Positions 7,731 through 16,253 are shown, counted from the stretch's first letter. The stretch: 64,000 nt of DNA from Streptomyces resistomycificus (GCF_001514265.1 NZ_KQ948995.1:62001-126000), one strand, 5' to 3'. Translations and numbers: made by a program. The notes: generated by a model not told the origin, from the letters alone.

Positions 7731-9104
7731 TTACTGGTTGCCGCAGGTGGACACGGGGGCCGTGTCCAGCCAGGGCAGGTCGTGCCCCATCCGGTCCCGC
7801 TTGGTGCGCAGGTAGCGGAGGTTGTGCTCGCCCGCCTGTACCGGCATCGGCTCGCGGCCGGTGACCTTGAGGCCGTGGCGGACGAGCGCGTCGGTCTTGT
7901 CGGGGTTGTTGGTCATCAGGCGCAGGCTGCGGACGCCGAGGTCCTGGAGGATCTGCGCGCCGGCGCCGTAGTCCCGGGCGTCGGCGGGCAGGCCGAGTTC
8001 CAGGTTGGCGTCGAGGGTGTCGTGGCCCTGCTCCTGGAGCTCGTAGGCGCGCAGCTTGGACAGCAGGCCGATGCCTCGCCCCTCGTGGCCGCGGAGGTAG
8101 ACCACCACTCCCCTGCCCTCGTCCTGGATGCGCTTGAGGGAGGCGTCCAGCTGGGGGCCGCAGTCGCAGCGCGCGGAGGCGAAGATGTCGCCGGTGAGGC
8201 ACTCGGAGTGGACCCTGACCAGGACGTCCTCTCCGTCGCCGATCTCGCCGTGGACGAGGGCGACGTGCTCGACGCCGTCGACGGTGGAGCGGTAGCCGTA
8301 CGCGGTGAAGGTGCCGTGCACGGTGGGCAGGCGGGTCTCGGCCTCGCGGCGGACGGTGGGCTCGGCGCTGCGGCGGTAGGCGATCAGGTCCTCGATGGAG
8401 ATGATCGTCAGGCCGTGCTTGCGGGCGAAGGGGATCAGCTCGGGCAGCCGCAGCATGCGGCCGTCCTCGCCTGCGATCTCGACGATCGCGCCGGCCGGGC
8501 GCAGGCCCGCGAGCCGGGCGAGGTCGACGGCTGCCTCGGTGTGGCCGTTGCGGACGAGGACGCCGCCGGGCCGGGCGCGGAGCGGGAAGACGTGGCCCGG
8601 GCGGACCAGGTCGGACGGCTCGGCCGTGCCGCCGGCGAGCAGCCGGAGTGTAGTCGCGCGGTCGGCGGCCGAGATGCCGGTGCTCACGCCGTACGCGGCG
8701 GAGGCGTCGACGGAGACCGTGAACGCGGTCTTCATCGACTCGGTGTTGTCGTCGACCATCTGCGGGAGCTGGAGCCGGTCCAGTTCGTCGCCCTCCATCG
8801 GGGCGCAGATCAGGCCGCGGCACTCGCTCATCATGAAGGCGACGATCTCGGGGGTCGCCTTCTCGGCGGCGACGACGAGGTCGCCCTCGTTCTCCCGGTC
8901 CTCGTCGTCAACCACCACGATCGGGCGGCCGGCCGCGATGTCCGCGATGGCCTGCTCGACGGGGTCGAGCGCGAAGTCCTCGAAACCGTCGGTGCTGTAC
9001 AGGATCGGTGAGATCGAGGGGGTGGCGCGATGGGGGTCCCCCCAGGCCTTCTGCTCTGGGGGAGTCTCGTTCGGGGTGGTGGCGGGAGACGGGTGGGCGC
9101 TCAT
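7731..9104 (-). CDS. ribBA: Bifunctional 3,4-dihydroxy-2-butanone 4-phosphate synthase / GTP cyclohydrolase II
   Basis: 457 aa. The N-terminal domain (about 35-240) is RibB: DDEDRENEGDLV is the acidic substrate/Mg loop, and GHVFPLRARPGGVLVRNGHTEAAVDL is its second active-site block. The C-terminal domain (about 245-440) is RibA: the zinc site CLTGDIFASARCDCG and the RGHEGRGIGL motif are intact. Together they feed both branches of riboflavin synthesis from ribulose 5-phosphate and GTP. An N-terminal extension of about 35 residues is low-complexity. Its ATG overlaps the ribM stop codon (ATGA, 9101-9104). Confidence 0.96.
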   Translation of the reverse strand: MSAHPSPATTPNETPPEQKAWGDPHRATPSISPILYSTDGFEDFALDPVEQAIADIAAGRPIVVVDDEDRENEGDLVVAAEKATPEIVAFMMSECRGLICAPMEGDELDRLQLPQMVDDNTESMKTAFTVSVDASAAYGVSTGISAADRATTLRLLAGGTAEPSDLVRPGHVFPLRARPGGVLVRNGHTEAAVDLARLAGLRPAGAIVEIAGEDGRMLRLPELIPFARKHGLTIISIEDLIAYRRSAEPTVRREAETRLPTVHGTFTAYGYRSTVDGVEHVALVHGEIGDGEDVLVRVHSECLTGDIFASARCDCGPQLDASLKRIQDEGRGVVVYLRGHEGRGIGLLSKLRAYELQEQGHDTLDANLELGLPADARDYGAGAQILQDLGVRSLRLMTNNPDKTDALVRHGLKVTGREPMPVQAGEHNLRYLRTKRDRMGHDLPWLDTAPVSTCGNQ

Positions 9105-9742
9105 GCCGGCGCTCCTTCCAGGGTCGGCCGCGCGCCGTTGCGGGAGCGCAGCCACCAGTCGCGCATGCCCCACAGGACGAGCGCGCCGTAGATGACGTAG
9201 ACGAAGCCGGAGAAGGCGTAGCCGTTGGCGAAGTTCAGCGGGACGCCGACCAGGTCCACCAGCAGCCAGGCGAACCAGAACTCGACCATGCCGCGGGCCT
9301 GCGCGTACATGGCGACGATGGTGCCGACGAAGATGTACGCGTCCGGCCAGGGGTCCCAGGACAGGGTCGGGTAGGCCTTGAAGAGGAGGGCCACGGCGAC
9401 GGTTCCGACGGCGGCGGCGCCGACCATGGCCGCACGCTCGCGCCAGCTGGCGAAGCGCGGGACGATGTGGCCGTCCCCGGCCTCACCCTTGCTGCGGTTC
9501 CACTGCCACCAGCCGTACAGGGCGACGGTCATGACGACGGCCTGCTTGCCGGCGCTGCCGGTCAGGTGGCCGAAGAAGGCGCCGAAGAGGATGAGGCCGG
9601 ACAGGAACTGGACGGGCCAGCTCCAGATGGACCGGCGCCAGCCGAGGGCGAGGCCGACCAGGCCGAGGATGTTGCCGACCATGTCCGACCAGAGGATGTG
9701 CTGGTCGAAGAGGACGAACGCCTCTGAGTTCAGCCAGTTCAC
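9101..9742 (-). CDS. ribM: PnuC-family riboflavin transporter RibM
   Basis: 213 aa membrane protein with several hydrophobic segments and the PnuC-type WxQWxxS pattern (YGWWQWNRSKGE). PnuC proteins carry vitamins by facilitated diffusion. A member placed between ribE and ribBA in Streptomyces davaonensis has been described as a riboflavin and roseoflavin transporter named RibM, and the order ribE-ribM-ribBA-ribH is the same here. A role in nicotinamide riboside uptake is therefore less likely. The gene is coupled on both sides: its GTG overlaps the ribE stop (GTGA, 9739-9742) and its stop overlaps the ribBA start. Confidence 0.88.
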   Translation of the reverse strand: MNWLNSEAFVLFDQHILWSDMVGNILGLVGLALGWRRSIWSWPVQFLSGLILFGAFFGHLTGSAGKQAVVMTVALYGWWQWNRSKGEAGDGHIVPRFASWRERAAMVGAAAVGTVAVALLFKAYPTLSWDPWPDAYIFVGTIVAMYAQARGMVEFWFAWLLVDLVGVPLNFANGYAFSGFVYVIYGALVLWGMRDWWLRSRNGARPTLEGAPA

Positions 9743-10341
9743 TTGCCGTCCCCCTGACTGCCCATCAGCCGCTCGACGTACTTGGCGATGACGTCGACCT
9801 CGAGGTTGACCGGGTCGCCGGGCTGCTTGCGGCCGAGGGTGGTCAGGTCGAGGGTGGTGGGGATGAGGCTGACGGTAAAGTAGTCGGGGCCGGCGTCGAC
9901 GACGGTGAGGCTGATGCCGTCGACGGTGATGGAGCCCTTCTCGACGACATAGCGCGTGAGGTCCGCGGGCAGCGAGATCTTCACGATCTCCCAGTTCTCG
10001 GACGGCTTGCGTTCGAGCACCTGCCCGGTGCCGTCGACGTGGCCCTGCACGATGTGGCCGCCGAGGCGGGCGCCGAGGGCCATGGGGCGTTCGAGGTTGA
10101 CCCGGGAGCCGACGGCGAGGGCACCGAGGCTGGAGCGGTTCAGGGTCTCGGCCATCACGTCGGCCGTGAACCAGTCGCCCTCGTGCTCGACGACGGTCAG
10201 ACAGACGCCGTTGACGGCGATGGAGTCGCCGTGCTTCGCACCCTCGGTGACGACGGGGCCGCGCAGCCGGAAGCGGGAGGCGTCGCCGAGGTTCTCGACG
10301 GCGGTGACCTCACCCAGCTCTTCGACGATTCCGGTGAACAC
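9739..10341 (-). CDS. ribE: Riboflavin synthase, alpha subunit
   Basis: 200 aa. Dismutates two lumazine molecules to riboflavin. The two internally repeated lumazine-binding domains are clear: the first begins MFTGIVEELGEV with GDSIAVNGVCLTV, the second has GHVDGTGQV and GSITVDGISLTVV. The start is GTG 10341, since VFTGIVEELG is the invariant family N-terminus and an AGGAGG-type ribosome-binding site lies about 10 nt upstream. It is the first gene of the operon, and an FMN riboswitch lies about 150 nt upstream. Confidence 0.96.
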   Translation of the reverse strand: MFTGIVEELGEVTAVENLGDASRFRLRGPVVTEGAKHGDSIAVNGVCLTVVEHEGDWFTADVMAETLNRSSLGALAVGSRVNLERPMALGARLGGHIVQGHVDGTGQVLERKPSENWEIVKISLPADLTRYVVEKGSITVDGISLTVVDAGPDYFTVSLIPTTLDLTTLGRKQPGDPVNLEVDVIAKYVERLMGSQGDGK

Positions 10342-10489
10342 TTCCCGGGTCCTCCTGCCTCTTCGGGCACGGACTCCGGGGCTGTCGATGACGACAGAAA
10401 GGACGAGCAGGGACACCGGTGGCGACGCCGGACAGGGCTCGCCTCATCGACGAACCGGTACGGCGGCGCGCATGAATGCCCGCCCGCCG

Positions 10490-10614
10490 CGCACTGCCTC
10501 CCATCCGGACTTTAACCGTCGGTCCAGGAATTTCACCTGGTCAACCGGCCACTGGAAGTGACCGGGTCGCGGACTGTAACCGCCGGTTCGGACTTTCACC
10601 GACCCCGGAGTGCG
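10490..10614 (-). promoter_or_regulatory. FMN riboswitch (RFN element)
   Basis: On the minus strand the conserved FMN-aptamer blocks occur in order: GGGGTCGGTGAAAGTCC, then AACCGGCGGTTACAGTCC, GCGACCC, then AGGTGAAATTCCTGGACC, GACGGTTAAAGTCCGGATG. The outer stem is formed by 10609-10614 and 10490-10495. It sits in the leader of the ribE operon, so FMN should switch off riboflavin synthesis and RibM. The downstream segment (10342-10489) is GC-rich and can form further hairpins, which fits an expression platform, but I could not decide between termination and translation control. Confidence 0.95.
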
Positions 10615-10771
10615 CTGCTTCTGGTACAGGGCCAGTCTGCCACGCCTGATCGTCGTCCATACGGACGAACAGTGTGGGGTGGCTCACAGAGTGTGTCGAT
10701 GGACTTATCGGCCGGGCCGTGACCTCCCAATTCCCGCCCGCACGCCGGACCTTGACCTCGGTCCGGATCCC

Positions 10772-10801
10772 TTGACGTAATGGTCTAGTCCTTTTTAGGG
10801 T
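10772..10801 (+). promoter_or_regulatory. Promoter with a DasR-like (dre) operator
   Basis: TTGACG at 10772-10777 and TAGGGT at 10796-10801 are spaced 18 bp apart. The spacer holds AATGGTCTAGTCCTTT (10779-10794), which agrees with the DasR consensus ACTGGTCTAGACCACT at most positions. Such promoter-operator overlaps are typical of Streptomyces chitinase genes, which respond to N-acetylglucosamine through DasR. The next plus-strand gene here, however, is an NmrA-like reductase, not a chitinase. Confidence 0.5.
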
Positions 10802-10932
10802 CGCGATGTGTGGACACCCGTTGAGACGGGCCCGGCGGCGGTGACGACGGCCCTTGCCCGCCGCCGGGTCTCCCCTCCCCTCGAGGGGACGAGGTCGTCC
10901 ACGCGGGAGCCGGCCGTGGTGAACTGAACGGC

Positions 10933-11673
10933 ATGACCACGATCCTGGTGACCGGCGGTACCGGAACACTCGGCCGGCTCGTCGTCGAGCGGTTGCGTAC
11001 GGACGGCCACGAAGTGCGGGTTCTCAGTCGGCACGCGCAGCCGTACGCCGTCGATCTGCGCGAGGGTGGCTCGGGGCTGGACGCGGCCGTCGCCGGCGTG
11101 GACGCGGTCGCGCACTGCGCGACATCGCCGCGCGGCGGTGACGAGCGGGCGGCGGCACAACTGATCGCGGCGGCGCGGCGGGCCGGGGTGTCCCACCTGG
11201 CGTACGTCTCGATCGTCGGGGTGGACCGAGTGCCGCTCGGCTACTACCGGACCAAGCTCGCCGTGGAGCGGCAGGTCGAGGAGTCGGGGCTCGGCTGGAC
11301 CGTGCTGCGGACGACGCAGTTCCACAATCTGCTCGTGCAGCTGTTCCAGACCCTGTCCAAGGCGCCGGTGATGCCGCTGCCCGCGGGCGTGCCGGACCAG
11401 CCGATCGACGTGACCGAAGTCGCGGCCCGCCTGGCCGAGTTGGCGGCGGGCCCGGCCTCGGGGCGGGTGGAGGACATGGGCGGACCCGAGGTGCGGTCGC
11501 TGGAGTCGCTGGCCCGGGCGTACCTGAGGGCGGCGGGCCGACGGCGGGCGGTGGTGAACGTGCCGCTGGCGGGCAAGGCGTACCGGGGGTTCCGGACGGG
11601 CGGCCACCTCACTCCGGAACGGGCCGTGGGGAAGGGGACGTTCGAGGAGTATCTGGCGCGGCGGGAGGGGTAG
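10933..11673 (+). CDS. NmrA-like / atypical SDR NAD(P)-binding reductase
   Basis: 246 aa. The N-terminal Rossmann motif TGGTGTLG (residues 7-14) and the pattern LAYVSIVGVDRVPLGYYRTKLAVE put it in the atypical short-chain dehydrogenase group related to NmrA and complex-I-assembly NDUFA9-like proteins. Such proteins bind NAD(P) and often act as sensors or reductases; substrate unknown. ATG 10933 is preceded by a weak ribosome-binding stretch. It stands alone on the plus strand between the riboswitch leader of the rib operon and a repeat-filled gap, behind a promoter with a DasR-like site. Confidence 0.8.
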   Translation: MTTILVTGGTGTLGRLVVERLRTDGHEVRVLSRHAQPYAVDLREGGSGLDAAVAGVDAVAHCATSPRGGDERAAAQLIAAARRAGVSHLAYVSIVGVDRVPLGYYRTKLAVERQVEESGLGWTVLRTTQFHNLLVQLFQTLSKAPVMPLPAGVPDQPIDVTEVAARLAELAAGPASGRVEDMGGPEVRSLESLARAYLRAAGRRRAVVNVPLAGKAYRGFRTGGHLTPERAVGKGTFEEYLARREG

Positions 11674-11776
11674 CTCGGCCACCGGGGGGGGCGGCGGGCT
11701 GGGGCAGGAGCGGGCAGGGTAGCTCGGCCGCCCGGGGGCGGCGGGCTGGTGGGCAGGAGCGGGCGGCGGGCCTCCT

Positions 11777-12046
11777 CGGCGGAGGCACCCGGTTCCCTCG
11801 GGGGCAGCGACGGGCTCCTCGGCAGCAGCGACCGGCTTCCCCCGCGGCAGCAACCGGCTCCCCAGCAGCAGCGACCGGCCGCCTTCCCGGCGGAGGCACC
11901 CGGTTCCCTCGGGGGCAGCGACCGGCTTCCTCCGCGGCAGCAACCGGCTCCCCGGCAGCAGCGACCGGCCGCCTTCCCGGCGGAGGCACCCGGTTCCCTC
12001 GGGGGCAGCGACCGGCTTCCTCCGCGGCGGCGACCGGCTGACTCGG
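11777..12046. repeat. Imperfect tandem repeat, about 90-bp unit, in a convergent gap
   Basis: The segment GCGGAGGCACCCGGTTCCCT recurs at about 11779, 11890 and 11980. Copies 2 and 3 begin 90 bp apart (11888 and 11978); copy 1 is 111 bp because of an extra 21-bp CGGGCTCC-type insertion. The unit itself is built of shorter related pieces (GCAGCGACCGGCTTCC, GCAGCAACCGGCTCC). It fills most of the 422-bp space between the convergent NmrA-like and ROK genes. Some frames stay open through it, but they encode only Gly/Arg/Pro-rich repeats, so I do not call a gene. Confidence 0.8.
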
Positions 12047-12095
12047 CGGCGGCCAGAGCCCTTCGCACCCCCGTCTTCGGCTTTCGGCGTCGGGA

Positions 12096-13307
12096 TCAGC
12101 CGCTTCCGCGGGGCGCGAACAGTTCGTCCTGCGCCCGGTCCCGCGCCGTGAGCAGCGCACCGCGCAGCACGGCCTGGCCGCCCAGGGCGCTGGCCCGTAC
12201 CTCCGTGGGCAGGGGGGACAGCCGGGCCAGACGTTCCTGGACCCGGCGGGCCAGGACCTCGCCGCCCGCCCGGCCGGTCTCGCCGGCCAGCACCACGCAG
12301 CCGGGGTCCAGTACGGAGATCACGGCGGCGGCGCCGAGGGCGACGCGGTCGGCGAGCGCGTCGAGGAAGCCGTCCGCCGCGGCATCGGCCTCGGGGGCCG
12401 CGTCCGCCACCGCCTCGACAGCCGTCCGCACCAGCGCCGCGGCGTGCGGCTCCGCCGCGGACGAGGGCGCCGTCACCGCGTGCTCCGCCGCGAGTGCGGC
12501 GATCGCGCCCGCCCCGGCGACGGAGTGGAAGCCGCCGTCGCAGCCGGTCGCCGAGGGCAGGCCGACGGTCCCCGGTACCGGCAGGAAGCCGATCTCGCCC
12601 GCCCCGCCGGAGGCGCCCCGGCGCAGGGCCCCGTCGAGGACGACCGCCGCGCCGATACCCACGCCGAGCCACAGCAGCACGAAGGTGTCCCGGTCGCGGG
12701 CGGCGCCGTCGCGCTGCTCCGCGACGGCGGCGAGGTTGGTCTCGTTCTCGACGCTGACCCGGGCCTGGGGGAACCTCTCCTGCAGCGCGGCCACCAGTTG
12801 CCGGTGCCATTCGGGCAGCCCCGAGGAGTCGCGGAGGTCGCCGCTCACCGGGTCGATCAGACCGGGCGCGCCGATGCCGAGGGTGTGCAGCCGGTCGGCG
12901 CCGGCCTCCTTCGCCACCCGCTCGACGAGGGCGACCGCCTGCTCGACCGCCGGCCCGGTGCCCGCGTCGTCGCCGATCGGCACGGACGCCTCGGCGAGCA
13001 CCCGGCCGAGAAGGTCGGAGACGAGGACCGCGACTCCCTCGGTACGGACGTCCAGCGCCGCCAACTGGGCGCGGTCGGCGACGATCCCGTACAGCTTCGC
13101 GTTCGGCCCGCGCCGCTGCTCGCCCGACTCCCCCACCACCGCGATCAGGCCGGAGGCGATGAGCCGTTCGACGAGGTCGGCGACGGTCGGCCGGGACAGG
13201 CCGGTGAGCTGCTTCAGCTGCCCTGCCGTCAACGGGCCCTCCTGCTGCAGCAGGCGCAGGGCGACTCGGTCGTTGATGGCCCGGGCGGTGCTCGGGGATG
13301 CGGGCAT
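12096..13307 (-). CDS. ROK-family transcriptional regulator
   Basis: 403 aa. The N-terminus is a winged helix-turn-helix of the MarR/ROK type (about 15-65: GPLTAGQLKQLTGLSRPTVADLVERLIASGLI). The rest is a ROK (sugar-kinase fold) domain with GIGAPGLID, VENETNLAAVAE and GVGIGAAVVLDG. The zinc-binding CxCG cluster of NagC-type ROK proteins is reduced to a single cysteine region (SATGCDGGFHS), so metal binding is doubtful. Streptomyces ROK regulators usually sense sugars or sugar phosphates. The gene is divergent from an MFS carrier, with a strong inverted repeat between them, so it most likely controls that transporter and itself. Confidence 0.88.
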   Translation of the reverse strand: MPASPSTARAINDRVALRLLQQEGPLTAGQLKQLTGLSRPTVADLVERLIASGLIAVVGESGEQRRGPNAKLYGIVADRAQLAALDVRTEGVAVLVSDLLGRVLAEASVPIGDDAGTGPAVEQAVALVERVAKEAGADRLHTLGIGAPGLIDPVSGDLRDSSGLPEWHRQLVAALQERFPQARVSVENETNLAAVAEQRDGAARDRDTFVLLWLGVGIGAAVVLDGALRRGASGGAGEIGFLPVPGTVGLPSATGCDGGFHSVAGAGAIAALAAEHAVTAPSSAAEPHAAALVRTAVEAVADAAPEADAAADGFLDALADRVALGAAAVISVLDPGCVVLAGETGRAGGEVLARRVQERLARLSPLPTEVRASALGGQAVLRGALLTARDRAQDELFAPRGSG

Positions 13308-13364
13308 GCCGGGATCCTTCCAGATCGGCGGGGCCTGGCAGCCGGGGGCCGGATATCCCGCTAT

Positions 13365-13387
13365 CTATCAGGCAGGCTTCCTGATAG
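13365..13387. promoter_or_regulatory. Inverted-repeat operator between ROK regulator and MFS gene
   Basis: CTATCAGG (13365-13372) and CCTGATAG (13380-13387) form a perfect 8-bp inverted repeat with a 7-bp spacer. It is centred in the divergent promoter region and is AT-richer than its surroundings, as expected for a ROK operator. Confidence 0.65.
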
Positions 13388-13435
13388 TTTACGCGATCGC
13401 GAGTGGGGACCCGAGAACCCGGGAGGGACCGGAGA

Positions 13436-14647
13436 ATGAGTGACGTGGTCTACGAGCAGGTCGAGGTGAGGCGGGCCCGGTACGCCGTGGCCGCCGTGTT
13501 CGCCGTGCACGGGGCTGTCACCGGCTCGTTCGCGACCCGGGTGCCGTGGATCCAGGACCATGCGTCGGTGAGCGCGGGACAGCTGGGCCTCGCCCTGGCC
13601 TTCCCCGCACTCGGCGCGTCCTTGGCGATGCCGCTCGCGGGCAGCGTCACCCACCGGTTCGGCGCCCGGAACGCCCTGCGCGGCCTGATCGCCCTGTGGA
13701 CCCTGTCCCTCGTCCTGCCGGCCCTCGCCCCCAACCTCCTCACCCTCTGCCTGGCCCTGTTCGTCTACGGGGCCACGGCCGGCATGGCGGACGTCGCGAT
13801 GAACGCGCTCGGCGTCGAGGTCGAGAACCGGCTGGGCCGGTCGATCATGTCCGGCCTGCACGGGCTGTGGAGCGCGGGCGCCCTGATCGGCTCGGCGGCC
13901 GGCACCCTCGCCGCGCACCTGGGCGCCGACGCCCGGCTGCACCACGCGCTGGCGGCCGGGGTGCTGACCGTGGTCGGCGTCGCCTCGTGCTCCTGGGTGC
14001 TCGACCTGCAACCCGCCGAGGACGAGGACCCGCCGCCCCGGTTCGCGCTGCCGCCCCGGTCGGCGCTGCTCATCGGCGCGGTCGGGTTCTGCGCGGTGTT
14101 CGCGGAGGGGGCGAGCCTCGACTGGTCGGCGGTGTACCTGCGCGAGCAGCTGGAGAGCTCGGCGGGCCTCGCGGCCGCGTGCACCACGGGCTTCACGCTC
14201 ACCATGGCGATCGCCCGGATCGTCGGCGACAAGGTGGTGGACCGGTACGGCTCCGTGCGCACGGTGCGGGTCGGCGGAGTCCTCGCGGTCCTCGGCGGAG
14301 TGCTCATCGTCGTCGCGAACCACCCGGCCCTGGCGATGAGCGGGTTCGCGCTGATGGGCCTCGGCATCGCGGTCGTCGTACCGCTGTGCTTCGCCGCGGC
14401 GGGCCGCAGCGGGTCGAACCCCAGCCTGGCCATCGCCGGTGTCGCGACCATCACGTACACCTCGGGCCTGATCGCGCCGAGCGCCATCGGCGGGCTGGCC
14501 GAGGCGACCAGCCTGACGGTGTCGTTCGGGCTGGTGACGGTGCTGGCGTGCGGGCTGGTGGTCTTCGCGGGCGTGCTGCGCTCGGGGGACCGGGACCGGC
14601 CCAAGGTCAGCCGGCGGTCCGCGGCGGTCGCCGACCCGCGGCCCTGA
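13436..14647 (+). CDS. MFS transporter
   Basis: 403 aa with about 12 hydrophobic segments and MFS signatures (PLAGSVTHRFGARNALR after segment 2; DRYGSVRTVRVGG in the second half). It resembles the FucP/bicyclomycin-like fringe of the family. ATG 13436 follows GGGAGGGACC. It is divergent from the ROK regulator and shares its operator region, so the substrate is likely a sugar or sugar-derived compound (inference). It is followed about 150 bp later by an unrelated permease with no obvious terminator between. Confidence 0.85.
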   Translation: MSDVVYEQVEVRRARYAVAAVFAVHGAVTGSFATRVPWIQDHASVSAGQLGLALAFPALGASLAMPLAGSVTHRFGARNALRGLIALWTLSLVLPALAPNLLTLCLALFVYGATAGMADVAMNALGVEVENRLGRSIMSGLHGLWSAGALIGSAAGTLAAHLGADARLHHALAAGVLTVVGVASCSWVLDLQPAEDEDPPPRFALPPRSALLIGAVGFCAVFAEGASLDWSAVYLREQLESSAGLAAACTTGFTLTMAIARIVGDKVVDRYGSVRTVRVGGVLAVLGGVLIVVANHPALAMSGFALMGLGIAVVVPLCFAAAGRSGSNPSLAIAGVATITYTSGLIAPSAIGGLAEATSLTVSFGLVTVLACGLVVFAGVLRSGDRDRPKVSRRSAAVADPRP

Positions 14648-14795
14648 ACCACTCGCTCCACGGCGCGGGGCACAGGGATTCCGCGTCCCTGCGCACCAGC
14701 GCCCGGGTGCTGGTGCGCAGGGCGTGAGAATGGCCCGGGCTCTCTCACGTGAGAATGGGCCGGACCCGCACGCACGACGAAAGCGAAACCGCACC

Positions 14796-16253
14796 ATGGA
14801 TCTTGGCGTCCGCTGGAAACTGCACGGCGACGGACGCACGCCGGCGCCCGGAGCGGTGGTCCGCCCCGACGAACGGCTCTCCTGGCCCCGCACGGTCGGG
14901 CTCGGCGCCCAGCACGTGGTGGCCATGTTCGGGGCGTCGTTCGTGGCGCCGGTCCTGATGGGACTCGACCCGAACCTCGCGATCATGATGTCGGGCGTCG
15001 CGACCGTGATCTTCCTGCTCGCCACCCGGGGTCGGGTGCCCAGCTATCTGGGCTGCTCGCTGTCCTTCGTGGGCGTGGCCGCGGTCATCCGCGCCGACGG
15101 CGGTAACAGCGCCACGGTGACCGGCGCGGTCCTGGTCGTCGGTGTCGCGCTGTTCCTGGTCGGTGTCGCCGTGCAGCGCTTCGGGGCGCGGATCATCCAC
15201 GCCACGATGCCGCCGATCGTCACCGGCGCGGTGGTGATGCTGATCGGCTTCAACCTCGCGCCGGTCACCGCCTCGACGTACTGGCCGCAGGACCAGTGGA
15301 CGGCCCTGCTGGTCATGGCCTTCACCGCTCTGTCCGTCGTCTGCCTGCGTGGGTTCTGGTCCCGGATCGCGATCTTCCTCGGCCTGGTGTTCGGGTACGG
15401 CGTCTCGTGGGTCTTCGACCGGGTCTTCGGGCGGATCCACTCGGTGGACGCGAGCGGCAAGCTCACCGACCACTGGCGGCTCGACCTCTCCGCCGTCGGC
15501 CACGCCGACTGGATCGGCCTTCCGACCTTCCACGGGCCGTCCTTCGAGTGGTCCGCGATCCTGGTCGCGCTGCCCGTCGTCATCGCCCTGGTCGCCGAGA
15601 ACGCCGGGCACGTCAAGGCGGTCGGCGAGATGACCGGCGACCCGCTGGACGACAAGCTCGGTACGGCGATCTCCGCCGACGGCATCGGCTCCGTGCTGTC
15701 CACCGCGGTCGGCGGCCCGCCCAACACCACGTACTCCGAGAACATCGGCGTGATGGCCGCGACCCGCGTCTACTCCACGGCCGCCTACTGGGCCGCCGCC
15801 GGCTTCGCCCTGCTCTTCGGCGTCTGCCCGAAGTTCGGCGCGGTCGTGGCCGCGATCCCGGGAGGTGTCCTCGGCGGCATCACCGTCATCCTCTACGGCA
15901 TGATCGGCCTGCTCGGTGCGCAGATCTGGATCACCGCCAAGGTCGATCTGCGCAATCCGCTCAACCTGGTGCCGGCCGCCGCGGGCATCATCATCGGCGT
16001 CGGCAACGTCACCATGGAGTTCACCGACACCTTCTCCCTGAGCGGTATCGCCCTGGGGACCCTGGTCGTCATCATCGGCTACCACGCGCTGCGCGCGTTC
16101 GCGCCGGCCCACCTCAAGACACAGCAGCCCCTGCTCGACGAGGGGACATCGTCGTACGACGAGAACGCGCACGACGAGAACGCGCACGACGAGAAGGCAC
16201 ACGAGGAGAAGGCGCTCGACGAGAAGGCGGCGGGCCGGGCGGACGGTTCGTAG
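14796..16253 (+). CDS. NCS2 family uracil/xanthine permease
   Basis: 485 aa. Typical nucleobase:cation symporter-2 protein with about 14 membrane segments. Family blocks visible: GLGAQHVVAMFGASFVAPVL near the N-terminus, the ALVAENAGHVKAVG motif whose glutamate contacts the base, and GGPPNTTYSENIGVMAATRV. These are closest to the uracil (UraA) branch. ATG 14796 (MDLGVRW) is chosen over an upstream in-frame start because it precedes the conserved region directly. The C-terminal tail (454-478) is an unusual run of five acidic/basic pentapeptides, outside the conserved membrane domain. Confidence 0.9.
   Translation: MDLGVRWKLHGDGRTPAPGAVVRPDERLSWPRTVGLGAQHVVAMFGASFVAPVLMGLDPNLAIMMSGVATVIFLLATRGRVPSYLGCSLSFVGVAAVIRADGGNSATVTGAVLVVGVALFLVGVAVQRFGARIIHATMPPIVTGAVVMLIGFNLAPVTASTYWPQDQWTALLVMAFTALSVVCLRGFWSRIAIFLGLVFGYGVSWVFDRVFGRIHSVDASGKLTDHWRLDLSAVGHADWIGLPTFHGPSFEWSAILVALPVVIALVAENAGHVKAVGEMTGDPLDDKLGTAISADGIGSVLSTAVGGPPNTTYSENIGVMAATRVYSTAAYWAAAGFALLFGVCPKFGAVVAAIPGGVLGGITVILYGMIGLLGAQIWITAKVDLRNPLNLVPAAAGIIIGVGNVTMEFTDTFSLSGIALGTLVVIIGYHALRAFAPAHLKTQQPLLDEGTSSYDENAHDENAHDEKAHEEKALDEKAAGRADGS
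16155..16229 (+). repeat. Five 15-bp repeats coding for a charged C-terminal tail
   Basis: Five in-frame copies of a 15-bp unit encode YDENA, HDENA, HDEKA, HEEKA and LDEKA at the very end of the NCS2 permease. The first three copies are almost identical in DNA, which suggests recent slippage-type expansion. Confidence 0.9.

Noticed and set aside
11777..12046. Direct repeats considered as a CRISPR array
   Set aside because: Unit length of 90 bp with no unique spacers and no cas genes; it is a simple tandem repeat.
11244..12068. A long minus-strand open frame through the 90-bp repeats encoding Gly/Arg/Pro/Cys-rich repeats
   Set aside because: It runs antisense over a well-supported reductase gene, has no ribosome-binding site, and is open only because of GC-rich repeat composition.
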